Below, piece by piece: positions 26,626-41,600 of a stretch of 64,000 bases of DNA (its first letter is position 1; each line of letters begins with the position of its first letter). The position numbers and the translations under genes were made by a program. A model generated the notes under the pieces. The model was not told where the DNA came from, ran no database searches, and saw nothing but the letters and a program-made list of their open reading frames with translations. Origin of the DNA: Micromonospora sp. WMMD1120 (lineage in GTDB: Bacteria > Actinomycetota > Actinomycetes > Mycobacteriales > Micromonosporaceae); assembly GCF_029626235.1 (NCBI RefSeq), contig NZ_JARUBO010000005.1:4684001-4748000 (forward strand), given 5' to 3'.

Positions 26626-29600
26626 ATGGCCGCCGATCAGAAGAGTCTCATCGAGGCCCTCCGCAAGTCGCTGAAGGAGACCGAGCGTCTCCGGCAACAG
26701 AACCGGCTGCTGCTGGCACAGTCGACAGAACCACTGGCGATCGTGGGAATGAGCTGCCGGTACGCCGGCGGTGCCACGACGCCGGAAGACCTGTGGCGGC
26801 TCCTCGACGAGGGCCGCGACGCGATCGGCGGCCTGCCCGAGGACCGTGGCTGGGACCTGGACCGACTGTACGACCCGGACCCGGAGCGCGTCGGGACGGT
26901 GTACGCCCGGGGTGGCGGATTCCTGAAGGCTGTCGGCGACTTCGACGCGGACTTCTTCGGCATCAGCCCGCGTGAGGCGTTGGCGATCGACCCGCAGCAA
27001 CGGCTGATGCTGGAAACGGCATGGGAAGCGCTCGAGAACGCGGGCATCGATCCCACCTCGCTGCGAGGCAGCAGCACGGGTGTGTTCTGTGGGGCGGGAA
27101 CCTCCAGCTACGGCGGTTCGACGACGCCGGAGGTCGAGGGTTTCCGGCTGACCGGCACGACGACGAGCGTCGTCTCCGGTCGGGTGGCGTACTCCCTGGG
27201 GTTGGAGGGCCCGGCCGTCACCGTCGATACGGCGTGTTCGTCGTCGCTTGTGGCGTTGCACATGGCCGTACAGGCGCTGCGGGCCGGCGAGTGCTCCACG
27301 GCGCTGGTCGGTGGCGTGACCGTGTTGTCCAGCCCGTTCCTGCTGTTGGAGTTCAGCCGGCAACGCGGTCTGGCCGTGGACGGTCGGTGCAAGCCGTACG
27401 CGGCGGCAGCGGACGGGACCGGATTCTCCGACGGCGCAGGGATGCTCGTCCTGGAACGCCTGTCGGAGGCGCGCCGCAGGGGCCACCGGGTGTTGGCGGT
27501 GGTGCGCGGCAGCGCGGTCAACCAGGATGGCGCGAGTAACGGGTTGACCGCCCCGAACGGACCGTCCCAGGAGCGGGTCATCCGTCAGGCGTTGGAGAGC
27601 GCCGGGCTGACGCCGGCCGACGTGGACGCTGTGGAGGGGCACGGGACCGGGACCCGGTTGGGTGACCCGATCGAGGCCCAGGCGCTGCTGGCCACCTACG
27701 GCCGCGAACGCGAGAACGGCCCGCTGCGGCTCGGGTCGATCAAGTCGAACATCGGCCACACCTCGGCGGCGGCCGGTGTCGCTGGTGTGATCAAGATGGT
27801 GCTGGCGATGCGGCATGGCCGGTTGCCAGCCACCCTGCACGTGGACGCACCCACGCCACACGTGGACTGGGACAGCGGCGAGGTCAGGCTGCTCACCCAG
27901 GCCGAGCAGTGGGAGAGCACCGCTGAGCGTCCGCGTCGGGCGGGGGTGTCGTCGTTCGGGATCAGTGGGACGAACGCGCACGTCATTCTGGAGGAGGCGC
28001 CGGTCGACGGTGAGGCACCTGTCGAGCGTCCGGTCGGGCGTCCGGTGGGTGTGGTGCCGGTGCTTGTGTCGGGTCGTGGGGACGTGGCGGTGCGGGGGCA
28101 GGCGCAGCGGTTGCGGTCGTTCCTGGTCGATCGGCCGGGTGTTGCTCTGGTGGATGTGGGGTTCTCGGCGGCGACGTCGCGGGCGCATTTGTCGCATCGG
28201 GCTGCGGTGGTGGCTGGTGATCGGGATGCGTTGTTGGCTGGTTTGGCGGCGTTGGCTGCGGGTGAGCCTGCTGGTCGGGTGGTGGTGGGTTCGCCGGTGT
28301 CGGGTAGGACGGCGTTCCTGTTCACCGGTCAGGGTGCGCAGCGTCCTCGGATGGGTGTGGCCCTGGCGGAGGTGTATCCCCGGTTCGCCGAGGCCTTGGA
28401 CGAGGTGTGCGCGGAGTTGGATCCACGTCTGGGCAGGTCGGTGAAGGGCCTGTTGGTCGCGGCGGAGGGTTCGTCTGAGGCGGGCCTGTTGGATGCGACG
28501 CAGTTCACGCAGGCGGCGTTGTTCGCGGTTGAGGTGGCCCTGTTCCGGTTGGTCGAGTCCCTCGGTGTGCGCGCGGATTTTCTGATCGGTCATTCGGTGG
28601 GGGAGATCGCCGCGGCGCATGTGGCTGGGGTGTTGTCCTTGGCCGATGCGTGTGAGTTGGTGGTGGCGCGGGGTCGGTTGATGGGTGCTCTTCCCGCTGG
28701 TGGTGGGATGGCCGCGGTTCAGGCTGGCGAGGATGAGGTTGTTGCTTCCCTGGCCGGGTTTGCGGGCCGGTTGTCGATCGCGGCGGTGAATGGTCCGCGT
28801 GCGGTGGTGGTGTCCGGTGACGCGGACGCTATCGAGCGGTGGTTGCCGGTGTGGGAGGGCCGTAAGAGCAGTGTGTTGCGGGTCAGTCATGCGTTCCATT
28901 CGCATCTGATGGATCCGATGTTGGATGGGTTCCGGCGGGTGGTGGGCGGGTTGACGTTGAACCCGCCGAAGGTGGCGGTGGTGTCGAACCTGACCGGGCG
29001 GGTCGTCGGTCAGGAGTTGACCGATCCGGGGTATTGGGTGGCGCACGTGCGTCAGCCGGTGCGGTTCTTCGACGGTGTGACCACTCTGCGCGGGTTGGGG
29101 GTGCGGCGGTGGTTGGAGCTGGGGCCGGATGCGGTGTTGACCGCGATGACCCGCCACTGCCTCGACACCGTTGACGAGTCGGGTGTCGTGTTCGCCGCCG
29201 CGTTGCGGGCGCGGCATCCGGAGCCGGACACGTTCGCCGGGTTCCTGGCCCAGGCACACGTCAGCGGCACCGACATCGACTGGCCGGCCTTCTACGCCGG
29301 CACCCACCCGCAACGGGTCGACCTGCCGACGTACGCGTTCCAACGGCAGCGGTACTGGATCTCCCCGGACGCCGGCACGAGCGATCCCGGCGCGTCGGGT
29401 CTCGGCCGGATCGACCACCCCCTGCTGGCCGGGGCGGTGTCAGTCGGTGACCGGGACGAATGGCTGCTCACCGGGAAACTGTCGACGCAGACGCAGCCCT
29501 GGGTCGCCGAACACGTACTCCTCGGAAACGTCGTGGTGCCCGGCACCGCGCTCGTCGAGCTGGCGCTCACCGCAGGTCGGCACACGGCGACCCCGATCGT

Positions 29601-32600
29601 CGAAGAACTCGTCATCGAGTCCCCGTTGCTCCTCCAGGACGGCATCGCACTTCAGGTCCAGGTGACGGTTGGCGAGCCCGACGACGACGGACGCCGCGAG
29701 GTCGCCATCTACACCCGTCCGGAGAACCCGGCGTCGCAGGACGGTTCCCCCGAAACCACCCGCCACGCGCGAGGCACGCTCACCCGTACCGCCCACAGCA
29801 CCTCGCCCTGGCCAGCAGAGTGGCCACCGGACGGCGCGGAGCCGATCCCTGTCGACTCGCTCTACGCCCGTCTCACCGAGATCGGCTACGACTACGGCCC
29901 CGTCTTCCAGGGCCTGCGTGCCGCATGGCGTGACGGCGACGAGATCTACGCCGACGTGGCGCTCTCCGACGACCACGTCGACCTCGCCAGGGGATTCGGC
30001 ATCCATCCGGCGCTCTTCGACGCCGCGCTTCAGAGCGGTGCGATCCTGCTCAGCGATGGCGAGGGCAGCCCGCACCGGATGCCGTTCAGCTGGTCAGGCG
30101 TTCACCTCGACCGTCAGGGCACCTCGCGGCTGCGCGTCCGGGTCGTCGCGGTGGGAGATTCCGCGCTGCGACTGGACGCGGTCGACGACACCGGCGTCGC
30201 GATCGTGTCGGTCTCGTCCATCGTGACCCGACCTGTCGCGCAGGCGCAGCTTGAGAGCGCTCAGGCTGTGGGGCGGAACTCGTTGTTCCGGGTCGAGTGG
30301 GCTGAGGTTTCGGTCCCGGATGCTGTGGAGTCGGTGCGGGTCGCGTTCGTTGGCGATGGTCTGGCCGGTGCCGGTGAGCGGTACGCCGATCTGGCGGCGT
30401 TGGAGCAGGCGGTTGCCGAGGGTGCGACGGCTCCCGACGGTGTTGTCGTCATGCTCGGCGGTGCTGCCGACGGGCCGATCGATGTGGCGGCGCGTGCGTC
30501 CACCGAGACCGTTCTGGCTCTGTTGCAGGGCTGGTTGGCGAGCGAGCGGTTCGCTGGCGTGCGCCTGGTCGTGGTGACCCGTGAGGGTGTGGCGGTTGGT
30601 GGTGAGTCGCCGGATGTGGTGGTGGCTCCGGTGTGGGGTTTGGTGCGTTCTGCGCAGTCGGAGCATCCGGGTCGGTTCGTGTTGGTGGATGTCGATGGTG
30701 GTGTCCTGCCGGACTGGGCAGGGGTGCTCGGTGTGGACGAACCGCAGTTGGCGGTGCGTGCAGGGCGGTTGTTGACGCCTCGGTTGGGTCGTGTGGGTGC
30801 GGTGTCCGGTGCGTCGTTGGTGCTGGACCCGGATGGCACGGTCCTGGTCACGGGTGGCACGGGTGGTTTGGGTGCGGTGTTCGCCCGGCACCTGGTGACG
30901 GCCTACGGTGCCCGGCATCTGGTGTTGGTGAGTCGTCGTGGCCTGACCGCCGAGGGTGCGCAGCAGCTCGTGGATGAGCTGGCCGGGTTGGGCGCGTCGG
31001 TTCGGGTGGTGGCGTGTGATGTCGCCGACCGGGTTCAGGTCGCCGGGCTGATCGCGTCGGTGGAGCGTCCGTTGACCGCGGTGGTTCATGCGGCGGGTTT
31101 GTTGGATGACGGTGTGGTGGAGTCGTTGTCACCGGAGCAGGTGCGGCGGGTGATGGCGCCGAAGGTCGACGCGGCGGTGCATCTGCACGAGTTGACCGCC
31201 GGGCTGGACCTGTCGGCGTTCGTGGTGTTCTCGTCGGTGGCGGCGTTGATCGGTAGTCCGGGTCAGGGTAACTACGCGGCGGCGAACGCGTTCCTGGACG
31301 CATTGGCGGCGAGTCGCCGGGCGGCGGGACTGCCGGCCACGTCCTTGGCCTGGGGTCTGTGGGCGGACAGCACCGGGATGACCGGTGGCCTGAGTGAGGC
31401 CGAACTCGTCCGTCTGCAGCGGATGGGTGTGAGTCCGTTGTCGAACGAGCGTGGTCTGGAGTTGTTCGACACGGCCCAGCAGCTCGACGAGGCGCTGCTC
31501 GTTCCCGTTCTGCTCGACACCGGGGCACTGCGCGTCCAGGCCCGGTCGGGCGTGCTACCGGCGTTGTTGCGCGGACTGGTCCAGTCGGCGGTGAAACGCG
31601 GTTCGACGGCTGTTGGTTCGTTGGCGCAGCGGTTGGTCGGGGTGTCCGAGGACGATCGGGAACGGATCGTGTCGGAGTTGGTGCGGGCGCAGGTGGCGGC
31701 GGTGCTGGGGCATGCGTCGGTGGAGGCGGTGGATCCGGGTCGGGCGTTCAAGGAGTTGGGTTTCGACTCTTTGGCCGCTGTGGAGTTGCGGAATCGGTTG
31801 TCGCAGGTCAGTGGGGTGCGGTTGCCGTCGACGTTGGTGTTCGATCACCCGAGTTCGGTGGCGGTTGCTCGGTTTCTGTTGGCCGAGGTGGGTGTGGTGG
31901 AGCCGGCGGCGGCGGCGGTGGTGAAGTCGCGGCCTCGGCGGGTGGCGGTTGATGAGCCGTTGGCGATTGTGGGGATGAGTTGCCGGTATCCGGGTGGGGT
32001 GGGTTCGCCGGAGGATTTTTGGCGGTTGTTGGCCGACGGTCGTGACGCGATTTCGGGATTGCCCGAGGATCGTGGTTGGGATGTGGAGCGGTTGTATGAC
32101 CCGGATCCGGAGCGGTTGGGTTCGGTGTATGCCCGTGGTGGTGGGTTTTTGTCGGGTGCGGGTGATTTTGATGCGGGGTTTTTCGGGATCAGTCCGCGTG
32201 AGGCGTTGGCGATGGATCCGCAGCAGCGGTTGTTGTTGGAGGGTGCGTGGGAGGCGTTCGAAGACGCCGGTATCGACCCGACCTCGCTACGCGGCACGAA
32301 CACCGGCGTCTACTGCGGCGTGGTGGCAACTGACTACGGTCCCCGCTCTACTCCGGAGTTGGAAGGCTTCCGGCTGACCGGTACGACCTCCAGCGTTGCC
32401 TCCGGACGGGTGGCGTACTCCCTCGGGCTCGAGGGTCCGGCGGTGTCGGTGGACACGGCGTGTTCGTCGTCGCTGGTGGCGTTGCACCTGGCCGCGCAGG
32501 CGCTACGGGCCGGTGAGTGCTCGATGGCGCTGGTCGGTGGCGTGACAGTGATGGCCAGTCCCTTCCTCCTGTTGGAGTTCAGCCGGCAGCAGGGACTCGC

Positions 32601-35600
32601 GCCTGATGGTCGGTGTAAGTCGTATGCCTCCGGGGCGGACGGGACCGGATTCTCCGACGGTATGGGTCTGCTCGTTCTCGAGCGGCTGTCCGACGCTCGT
32701 CGTCATGGTCATCGGGTGTTGGCGGTGGTGCGGGGTAGTGCTGTCAATCAGGATGGTGCGAGTAACGGGTTGACCGCGCCGAACGGTCCGGCGCAGGAGC
32801 GGGTGATCCGTCAGGCGTTGGACAGTGCCGGCTTGTCCCCGGCGGACGTCGATGTGGTGGAGGGGCACGGGACCGGGACCCGGTTGGGTGACCCGATCGA
32901 GGCCCAGGCGCTGCTCGCCACCTACGGGCGTGAGCGTGCGAACGGCCCGCTGCGGTTGGGGTCGGTGAAGTCGAATATCGGTCATGCCTCGGCGGCGGCT
33001 GGTGTTGCTGGTGTGATCAAGATGGTGTTGGCGATGCGGCACCAGATGCTGCCGGCCACCCTGCACGTGGATGCCCCGTCGCCGCACGTGGACTGGGACA
33101 GCGAGCAGGTCACCCTGCTGACCCAGGCCGAGCAGTGGGACAGCGAAGGGAAGCGGTTGCGCCGCGCCGGTGTGTCGTCGTTCGGCGTCAGTGGGACGAA
33201 CGCGCACGTCATTCTGGAGGAGGCGCCGGTCGAGTCCGAGGTGCCGGTCGAGCGTCCGGTCGGCCGTCCGGTGGGTGTGGTGCCGGTGCTGCTGTCGGGT
33301 CGTGGGGACGTGGCGGTGCGGGGGCAGGCGCAGCGGTTGCGGTCGTTCCTGGTCGATCGGCCGGAGGCGTCGGTGGTCGATGTTGGTTGGTCGTTGGCGA
33401 CGTCGCGGGCGCATTTGTCGCATCGGGCTGCGGTGGTGGCTGGTGATCGGGAGTCGTTGCTGGCTGGTTTGGCGGCGTTGGCTGCGGGTGAGCCTGCTGG
33501 TCGGGTGGTGGTGGGTTCGCCGGTGTCGGGTAGGACGGCGTTCCTGTTCACCGGTCAGGGTGCGCAGCGTCCTCGGATGGGTGTGGCCCTGGCGGAGGTG
33601 TATCCCCGGTTCGCCGAGGCCTTGGACGAGGTGTGCGCCGAGCTCGATCCACGTCTGGGCAGGTCGGTAAGGGGCCTGTTGGCGGCGGCGGAGGGTTCGT
33701 CTGAGGCGGGCCTGTTGGACGCGACGCAGTTCACGCAGGCGGCGTTGTTCGCGGTTGAGGTGGCCCTGTTCCGGTTGGTCGAGTCCCTCGGTGTGCGCGC
33801 TGACTATCTGATCGGTCATTCGGTGGGGGAGATCGCGGCGGCGCATGTGGCTGGGGTGTTGTCCCTCGCGGATGCGTGTGAGTTGGTGGTGGCGCGGGGT
33901 CGGTTGATGGGTGCCCTTCCCGCTGGTGGTGGGATGGCCGCGGTTCAGGCTGGCGAGGACGAGGTTGTTGCTTCCCTGGCCGGGTTCGCGGGCCGGTTGT
34001 CGATCGCTGCGGTGAATGGTCCGCGTGCGGTGGTGGTGTCCGGTGACGCGGACGCCATCGAGCGGTGGTTGCCGGTGTGGGAGGGCCGTAAGAGCACCGT
34101 GTTGCGGGTCAGTCATGCGTTCCACTCGCATCTGATGGATCCGATGTTGGATGAGTTCCGGCGGGTGGTGGGCGGGTTGACGTTGAACCCGCCGAAGGTG
34201 GCGGTGGTGTCGAACCTGACCGGGCGGGTCGTCGGTCAGGAGTTGACCGATCCGGGGTATTGGGTGGCGCACGTGCGTCAGCCGGTGCGGTTCTTCGACG
34301 GTGTCAGCACTCTGCACGGGTTGGGGGTGCGGCGGTGGTTGGAGCTGGGGCCGGACGCGGTGTTGACCGCGATGACCCGCCACTGCCTCGACACCGTCGA
34401 CGAGTCGGGTGTCGTGTTCGCCGCCGCGTTGCGGGCAAGGCACCCCGAGCCGGATACCTTCGCCGGGTTCCTGGCCCAGGCGCACGTCAGCGGGACCGAC
34501 GTCGACTGGCCGGCCTTCTACGCGGGCACCCACCCGCAACGGGTCGACCTGCCCACCTACGCGTTCCAGCACGAGCGGTACTGGTTGATGCCGGGCACCG
34601 ACGTGGCCAACGCCGCCGGTGCCGGCCTCGGGCGGATCGACCACCCCCTGCTGACTGCTGCCGTTCGGGTGGGCGACCGGGACAAGTGGCTGTTCACCGG
34701 ACGCCTCTCGCAGGATTCAGCGCCGTGGGTGAGCGATCACGGCGTACTCGGGATGGTGATCGTGCCGGGCACCGCGCTGGTCGAACTGGCGATCGCCGCC
34801 GGCCGGCACGCGGGCAGCCCGATGGTGGAGGAACTGGTGCTGGAAGCACCGTTGGTCATGGCGGAGCACGCCGCCGTCCAGATTCAGGTCACCATCAGCG
34901 AGGCAGGCGAGGACGGTGGCCGCGAGGTCGCGATCTATTCGCGCCCGGAGGGCGGCGCCGAGCAGGACGCAACCTGCCACGCGCGCGGCGTGCTCAGTAC
35001 GGACGAGTCGGCCACGGCCTTCTGGGTGCCGGCCGAGTGGCCGCCGGTCGACGCCGAGCCCATCGCGGTCGACGCCTTCTACGCGAGGCTGGCCGAGATC
35101 GGCTTCGACTACGGGCCCGTGTTCCAGGGGGTTCGGGCTGGTTGGCGCAGCGGTGACGAGGTGTACGCCGAGGTGGCGTTGCCCGAGGAGCATGCCGGAT
35201 CGGCCCGTGGGTTCGGCATCCATCCGGCGTTGTTCGACGCGTCGCTGCACGGCGGGCTGGGTTGGCTCGATCGGGGCGAGGGGTCTGCACTAGGGCTGCC
35301 GTTCTCCTGGTCGGGAGTGCGTTTCGCGCAGGGTGGTCTGGCCCAGGTGCGAGTGCGGATCAGCTCTGCGGGCGAGCAGGCGTTACGGGTCGACATCGCC
35401 GGTGTCGAGGACGAGCCGGTCGCGAGTGTGGGCAAGCTCGCCTTCCGGCCTGTCGAGCAGGCGCAGCTCGACAGCGCCCAGAGCGCGGGGCGGAACTCGT
35501 TGTTCCGGGTCGAGTGGGCTGAGGTTTCGGTCCCGGATGCTGTGGAGTCGGTGCGGGTCGCGTTCGTTGGCGATGGTCTGGCCGGTGCCGGTGAGCGGTA

Positions 35601-38600
35601 CGCCGATCTGGCGGCGTTGGAGCAGGCGGTTGCCGAGGGTGCGACGGCTCCCGACGGTGTTGTCGTCATGCTCGGCGGTGCTGCCGACGGGCCGATCGAT
35701 GTGGCGGCGCGTGCGTCCACCGAGACCGTTCTGGCTCTGTTGCAGGGCTGGTTGGCGAGCGAGCGGTTCGCTGGCGTGCGCCTGGTCGTGGTGACCCGTG
35801 AGGGTGTGGCGGTTGGTGGTGAGTCGCCGGATGTGGTGGTGGCTCCGGTGTGGGGTCTGGTGCGGTCTGCGCAGTCGGAGCATCCGGGTCGGTTCGTGTT
35901 GGTGGATGTCGACGGTGGCGACGTTCCGGATTGGGCCGGGGTGCTCGCTGTGGACGAGCCGCAGCTCGCGATCCGCGACGGGCGGTTGCTGACGCCTCGG
36001 TTGGGTCGTGTGGGTGCGGTGTCCGGTGCGTCGTTGGTGCTGGAACCGGATGGCACGGTCCTGGTCACGGGTGGCACGGGTGGTTTGGGTGCGGTGTTCG
36101 CCCGGCACCTGGTGACGGCCTACGGTGCCCGGCATCTGGTGTTGGTGAGTCGTCGTGGCCTGACCGCCGATGGCGCGCGGCAGCTCGTTGATGAGCTGAC
36201 CGGGTTGGGTGCCACGGTTCGGGTGGTGGCGTGTGATGTCGCCGACCGGGATCAGGTCGCCGGGCTGATCGCGTCTGTTGACCGGCCGTTGACCGCGGTG
36301 GTTCATGCGGCGGGTTTGTTGGATGACGGTGTGGTGGAGTCGTTGTCACCGGAGCAGGTGCGGCGGGTGATGGCGCCGAAGGTCGACGCGGCGGTGCATC
36401 TGCACGAGTTGACCGCCGGGCTGGACCTGTCGGCGTTCGTGGTGTTCTCGTCGGTGGCGGCGTTGATCGGTAGTCCGGGTCAGGGTAACTACGCGGCGGC
36501 GAACGCGTTCCTGGACGCGCTGGCGGCGAGTCGCCGGGCGGCCGGGCTGCCGGCCACGTCACTGGCCTGGGGCCTCTGGGCCGAGGCCGGTATGGCCGGG
36601 GCGTTGGACGAGGCCGATCTGGCGCGATTGGAGCGGATGGGCACCGAGCCGTTGTCGAACGAGCTCGGTGTGGAGCTGTTCGATCAGGCGTTGCGGGTGG
36701 ATGCGGCGTTGGTGGTGCCGGTGCGGCTGGAGTTGGGCGCGTTGCGGTCGCAGGCGCGGGTGGGGTTGTTGCCGGCGTTGTTGCGCGGACTGGTCCAGTC
36801 GGTGGTGAAACGCGGTTCGGCGGCTGCTGGTTCGTTGGCGCAGCGGTTGGTCGGGGTGTCCGGGGGTGATCGGGAGAGGGTTGTTCTCGATCTGGTGCGG
36901 GCGCAGGTGGCGGCGGTGTTGGGGCACGCCTCGGTGGAGGCGGTGGATCCGGGTCGGGCGTTCAAGGAGTTGGGTTTCGACTCTTTGGCCGCTGTGGAGT
37001 TGCGGAATCGGTTGTCGCAGGTCAGTGGGGTGCGGTTGCCGTCGACGTTGGTGTTCGATCACCCGAGTTCGGTGGCGGTTGCTCGGTTTCTGTTGGCCGA
37101 GGTGGGTGTGGTGGAGCCGGCGGCGGTGGTGGTGAAGTCGCGGCCTCGGCGGGTGGCGGTTGATGAGCCGTTGGCGATTGTGGGGATGAGTTGTCGGTAT
37201 CCGGGTGGGGTGGGTTCGCCGGAGGATTTTTGGCGGTTGTTGGTTGAGGGTGGTGACGCGATTTCGGGGTTGCCCGAGGATCGTGGGTGGGATGTGGAGC
37301 GGTTGTATGACCCGGATCCGGAGCGGTTGGGTTCGGTGTATGCCCGTGGTGGTGGGTTTTTGTCGGGTGCGGGTGATTTTGATGCGGGGTTTTTCGGGAT
37401 CAGTCCGCGTGAGGCGTTGGCGATGGATCCGCAGCAGCGGTTGTTGTTGGAGGGTGCGTGGGAGGCGTTCGAGGACGCGGGTATCGACCCGACCTCGCTA
37501 CGCGGCACGAACACCGGCGTCTACTGCGGCGTCGGACCGTCGGACTACGCGGCGATGCCGGCCGGCAGCCTGCCCGAGATCGAGGGCTTCCGGCTGACCG
37601 GTTCGACGACCAGCGTGGTGTCCGGGCGGGTCGCCTACACGCTTGGCCTGGAAGGTCCGGCGGTGTCGGTGGATACGGCGTGTTCGTCGTCGTTGGTGGC
37701 GCTACACCTCGCCGCGCAGGCGCTAAGAACCGGTGAGTGCTCGATGGCCCTGGTCGGCGGGGTCACGGTGCTTGCAGGGCCTTCGTTGCTGATGGAGTTC
37801 AGTCGGCAGCGTGGCCTGTCGCCGGACGGGCGGTGCAAGCCGTACGCGGCGGCAGCGGACGGGACCGGATTCTCTGACGGCATGGGTCTGCTCGTTCTGG
37901 AGCGGCTGTCGGACGCGCGTCGTCACGGCCATCGGGTGTTGGCGGTGGTGCGGGGTAGTGCGATCAATCAGGATGGTGCGAGTAACGGGTTGACCGCGCC
38001 GAATGGTCCGGCGCAGGAGCGGGTGATCCGTCAGGCGTTGGAGAGCGCCGGGTTGTCCCCGGCGGACGTCGATGCGGTGGAGGGGCACGGGACGGGGACC
38101 CGGTTGGGTGACCCGATCGAGGCCCAGGCGCTGCTCGCCACCTACGGCCGCGAACGTGCGAACGGTCCGCTGCGGTTGGGGTCGGTGAAGTCGAACATCG
38201 GCCATGCCTCGGCGGCGGCTGGCGTGGCTGGTGTGATCAAGATGGTGTTGGCGATGCGGCACGGCATGCTGCCGGCCACCCTGCACGTGGATGCCCCGTC
38301 GCCGCACGTGGACTGGGACAGCGAGCAGGTCACCCTGCTGACCCAGGCCGAGCGGTGGGACAGCGACGGGAAGCGGTTGCGCCGCGCGGGCGTGTCGTCG
38401 TTCGGCGTCAGCGGCACCAACGCCCACGTCATCCTCGAAGAAGCACCGCTGGACATCGACGAATCGAACGTCGACACCGCAGAGCCGCAGCACCTGCCGG
38501 CGGTGCCAGTCCTGCTCTCTGGTCGGGGTGAGTCGGCGGTGCGGGCGCAGGCAGAGCGGTTGCGCTCGTTCCTGGTCGGTCGGCTTGAGGTGACGGTGAC

Positions 38601-41600
38601 CGACGCTGGTTGGTCGTTGGCGACGTCGCGTGCGCACCTGGAGCACCGGGCCGCGGTGGTGGCCGGTGATCGAGAGTCGTTGCTGGCTGGTCTCGCGGCG
38701 GTGGCTGCGGACGGATCGGGCGTGGGGGTGGTAACGGGTTCGACGGTGTCGGGCAAGACGGCGTTCCTGTTCACCGGTCAGGGTGCGCAGCGTCCCCGGA
38801 TGGGTGTGGCCCTGGCCGGGGCGTATCCCCGGTTCGCCGAGGCATTGGACGAGGTGTGCGCCGAACTCGATCCGCGTCTGGGCAGGTCGGTGAGGGACCT
38901 GCTGACCGCGCCGGAGAGTTCGTCTGAGGCGGCTCTGTTGGATGCGACGGAGTTCACGCAGGCGGCGTTGTTCGCCCTCGAGGTGGCCCTGTACCGGCTG
39001 GTGGAGTCCCTGGGCGTGCGCGCGGACTACCTGATCGGGCATTCGGTGGGAGAGATCGCCGCCGCGCACGTCGCCGGGGTGCTGTCCCTGCCGGACGCCT
39101 GCGCGTTGGTGGTAGCCCGCGGTCGGTTGATGGGGGCCCTGCCTCCTGGTGGTGCGATGGCGGCCGTCCAAGCTGGTGAGGACGAGGTCCTCGCCTCCCT
39201 GACCGGCTTCGACGGTCGGCTGTCGGTCGCAGCGGTCAATGGCCCGCGCGCGGTGGTGGTGTCCGGCGACGCCGACGCGATCGAGCAGTGGTTGCCGGTC
39301 TGGCAGGGTCGTAAAAGCAGCGTGTTGCGGGTCAGTCACGCGTTTCACTCGCATCTGATGGACCCGATGTTGAGCGAGTTCCGGCAGGTCCTGGACGGGT
39401 TGACGTTCCATCCGCCACGGATTCCGGTGGTGTCGAACCTGACCGGGCAGGTTGTCGGGTCAGAGTTGGCGGATCCGGGCTATTGGGTGGCGCACGTGCG
39501 ACAGCCGGTTCGGTTCTTCGACGGCGTCACCACCTTGCACGACCTGGGTGTGCGTCGGTGGTTCGAGTTGGGTCCGGACGCGGTGTTGACCGCGATGACC
39601 CGCCAGTGCCTCGACACCGACAGCACCGACTCCGACGAGACCGTGTTCGCCGCCGCGTTGCGGGCCCGGCACCCCGAGCCGGACACCTTCGCTGGTTTCC
39701 TGGCCCAAGCCCATGTCTCAGGCACCGCCGTCGACTGGCCGGCCTTCTATACCGGCACCCACCCCCGCCGGGTCGATCTACCCACGTACGCCTTCCAGCG
39801 CGAGCGGTACTGGATTTCCCCGGGCACGACGACAGGCGACGCTGCCGCTGTCGGGTTGGGGCGTCTGGACCATCCGCTGCTCGGGGCCGCCGTGCCGGTC
39901 GGTGACCGGGACGAGTGGCTTTTCACCGGGCGGATCTCGCAGGATTCGGCGCCGTGGGTGCGCGACCACGGCGTACTCGGGATGGTGATCGTGCCGGGCA
40001 CCGCGCTGGTCGAACTGGCGACCGCCGCCGGTCGGCACACGGGCAGCCCCGTGGTGGAGGAGCTGGTGCTGGAGGCACCGCTCGTGCTGGCCGAGCACGC
40101 GGTGGCTCAGCTCCAGGTCACCGTCGGCGAACCGGACGACGGCGGCCGTCGCGAGATCGCGATCTACTCCCGGCCGGAAGCCGCAGATGAGGACGGCGGA
40201 CGTGTGGTGACCTGCCACGCGCGCGGGGTGCTCGGCACGGACGAGTCGGTCACCGCCTACTGGGCGCCGGACGAGTGGCCGCCGGCGGACGCCGAACCCA
40301 TCGACGTGGACGCGCTCTACGCCCGAACCGCCGAGGTCGGCTTCGACTACGGGCCCGCGTTCCAGGGGGTACGGGCTGGTTGGCGCAGCGGTGACGAGGT
40401 GTACGCCGAGGTGGCGTTGCCGGAGGAGCATGCCGGGGCGGCCCGTGGGTTCGGGATACACCCGGCGTTGTTCGACGCGTCGCTGCACGGTGGGCTCGGT
40501 TGGCTCGACCAGGGGGAGGGTTCCTCATCCGGGCTGCCGTTCTCCTGGTCCGGGGTGCGTTTCGCGCAGGGCGGTCTGGCCGAGGTGCGGGTGCGGGTCA
40601 GGTCCGCGGGTGAGCAGGCGTTGCGGGTCGACATCGCCGGTGTCGAGGGTGAGCCGGTCGCAAGTGTGACCAAACTGGCCTTCCGGCCCGTCGAGCAGCA
40701 ACAGCTCGACAACGCCCAGAGCGCAGGTCGGAAATCGTTGTTCCAGGTCGACTGGACTGAGATCACGGCCGAGCCCACCTCCGGGTCGACGGCGGTCGCG
40801 TTCCTCGGCGACGGCCTGGCCGGAACCGGCGAGCGTTACGCCGACCTGGACGCGTTCGAGCGTGCCATCGCCGATGGCACGGTGACCCCCAACGGCGTTG
40901 TCGTCACGCTCGACAGCGCCGCCGGCGAACCGGTCGGTACGGCAGCACACACCCTCACCGAGGACGCTCTCACTCTGCTACAGCGGTGGTTGGCCAACGA
41001 GGCGCTCAACAATGTGCGGTTGGTCGTGGTGACGCGTGAGGGTGTGGCGGTCGGCGATGGGTCGCCGGATCTGGCGGTGGCTCCGGTGTGGGGTCTGGTG
41101 CGGTCTGCGCAGTCGGAGCATCCGGGTCGGTTCGTGCTGGTGGATGTCGACGGTGGCGATGCTCCGGACTGGGCCGACGTGCTCGGTGCGGACGAGCCGC
41201 AGTTGGCGGTCCGGGACGGGCGGTTGCTGGCACCCCGACTGGGTCGGGCGCCTTCGGCGCCGACGGGTGGGACATGGCGGCTCTCGGTGGAACGCAAGGG
41301 GTCGCTGGAGGGCCTGGCGATCACCGCGTCGGACGCCGACCGTCCGCTGGGCGCCCATGAGGTACGCATCGGCGTACGCGCGGCGGGTCTGAACTTCCGC
41401 GACGTCCTGAACGCCCTCGGCCTCTACCCCGAAGAGGTGCCGTTGGGCACCGAGGCGGCCGGTGTCGTGCTCGACGTCGGCGCCGATGTGCACGATCTGG
41501 CCCCGGGTGACCGGGTGATGGGCCTTGCCCCTCATGCCTTCGGGTCGAGAGCGGTGGCCGATCGAAGCATGATCGTGCCGATGCCGGCGGGCTTCTCGTT

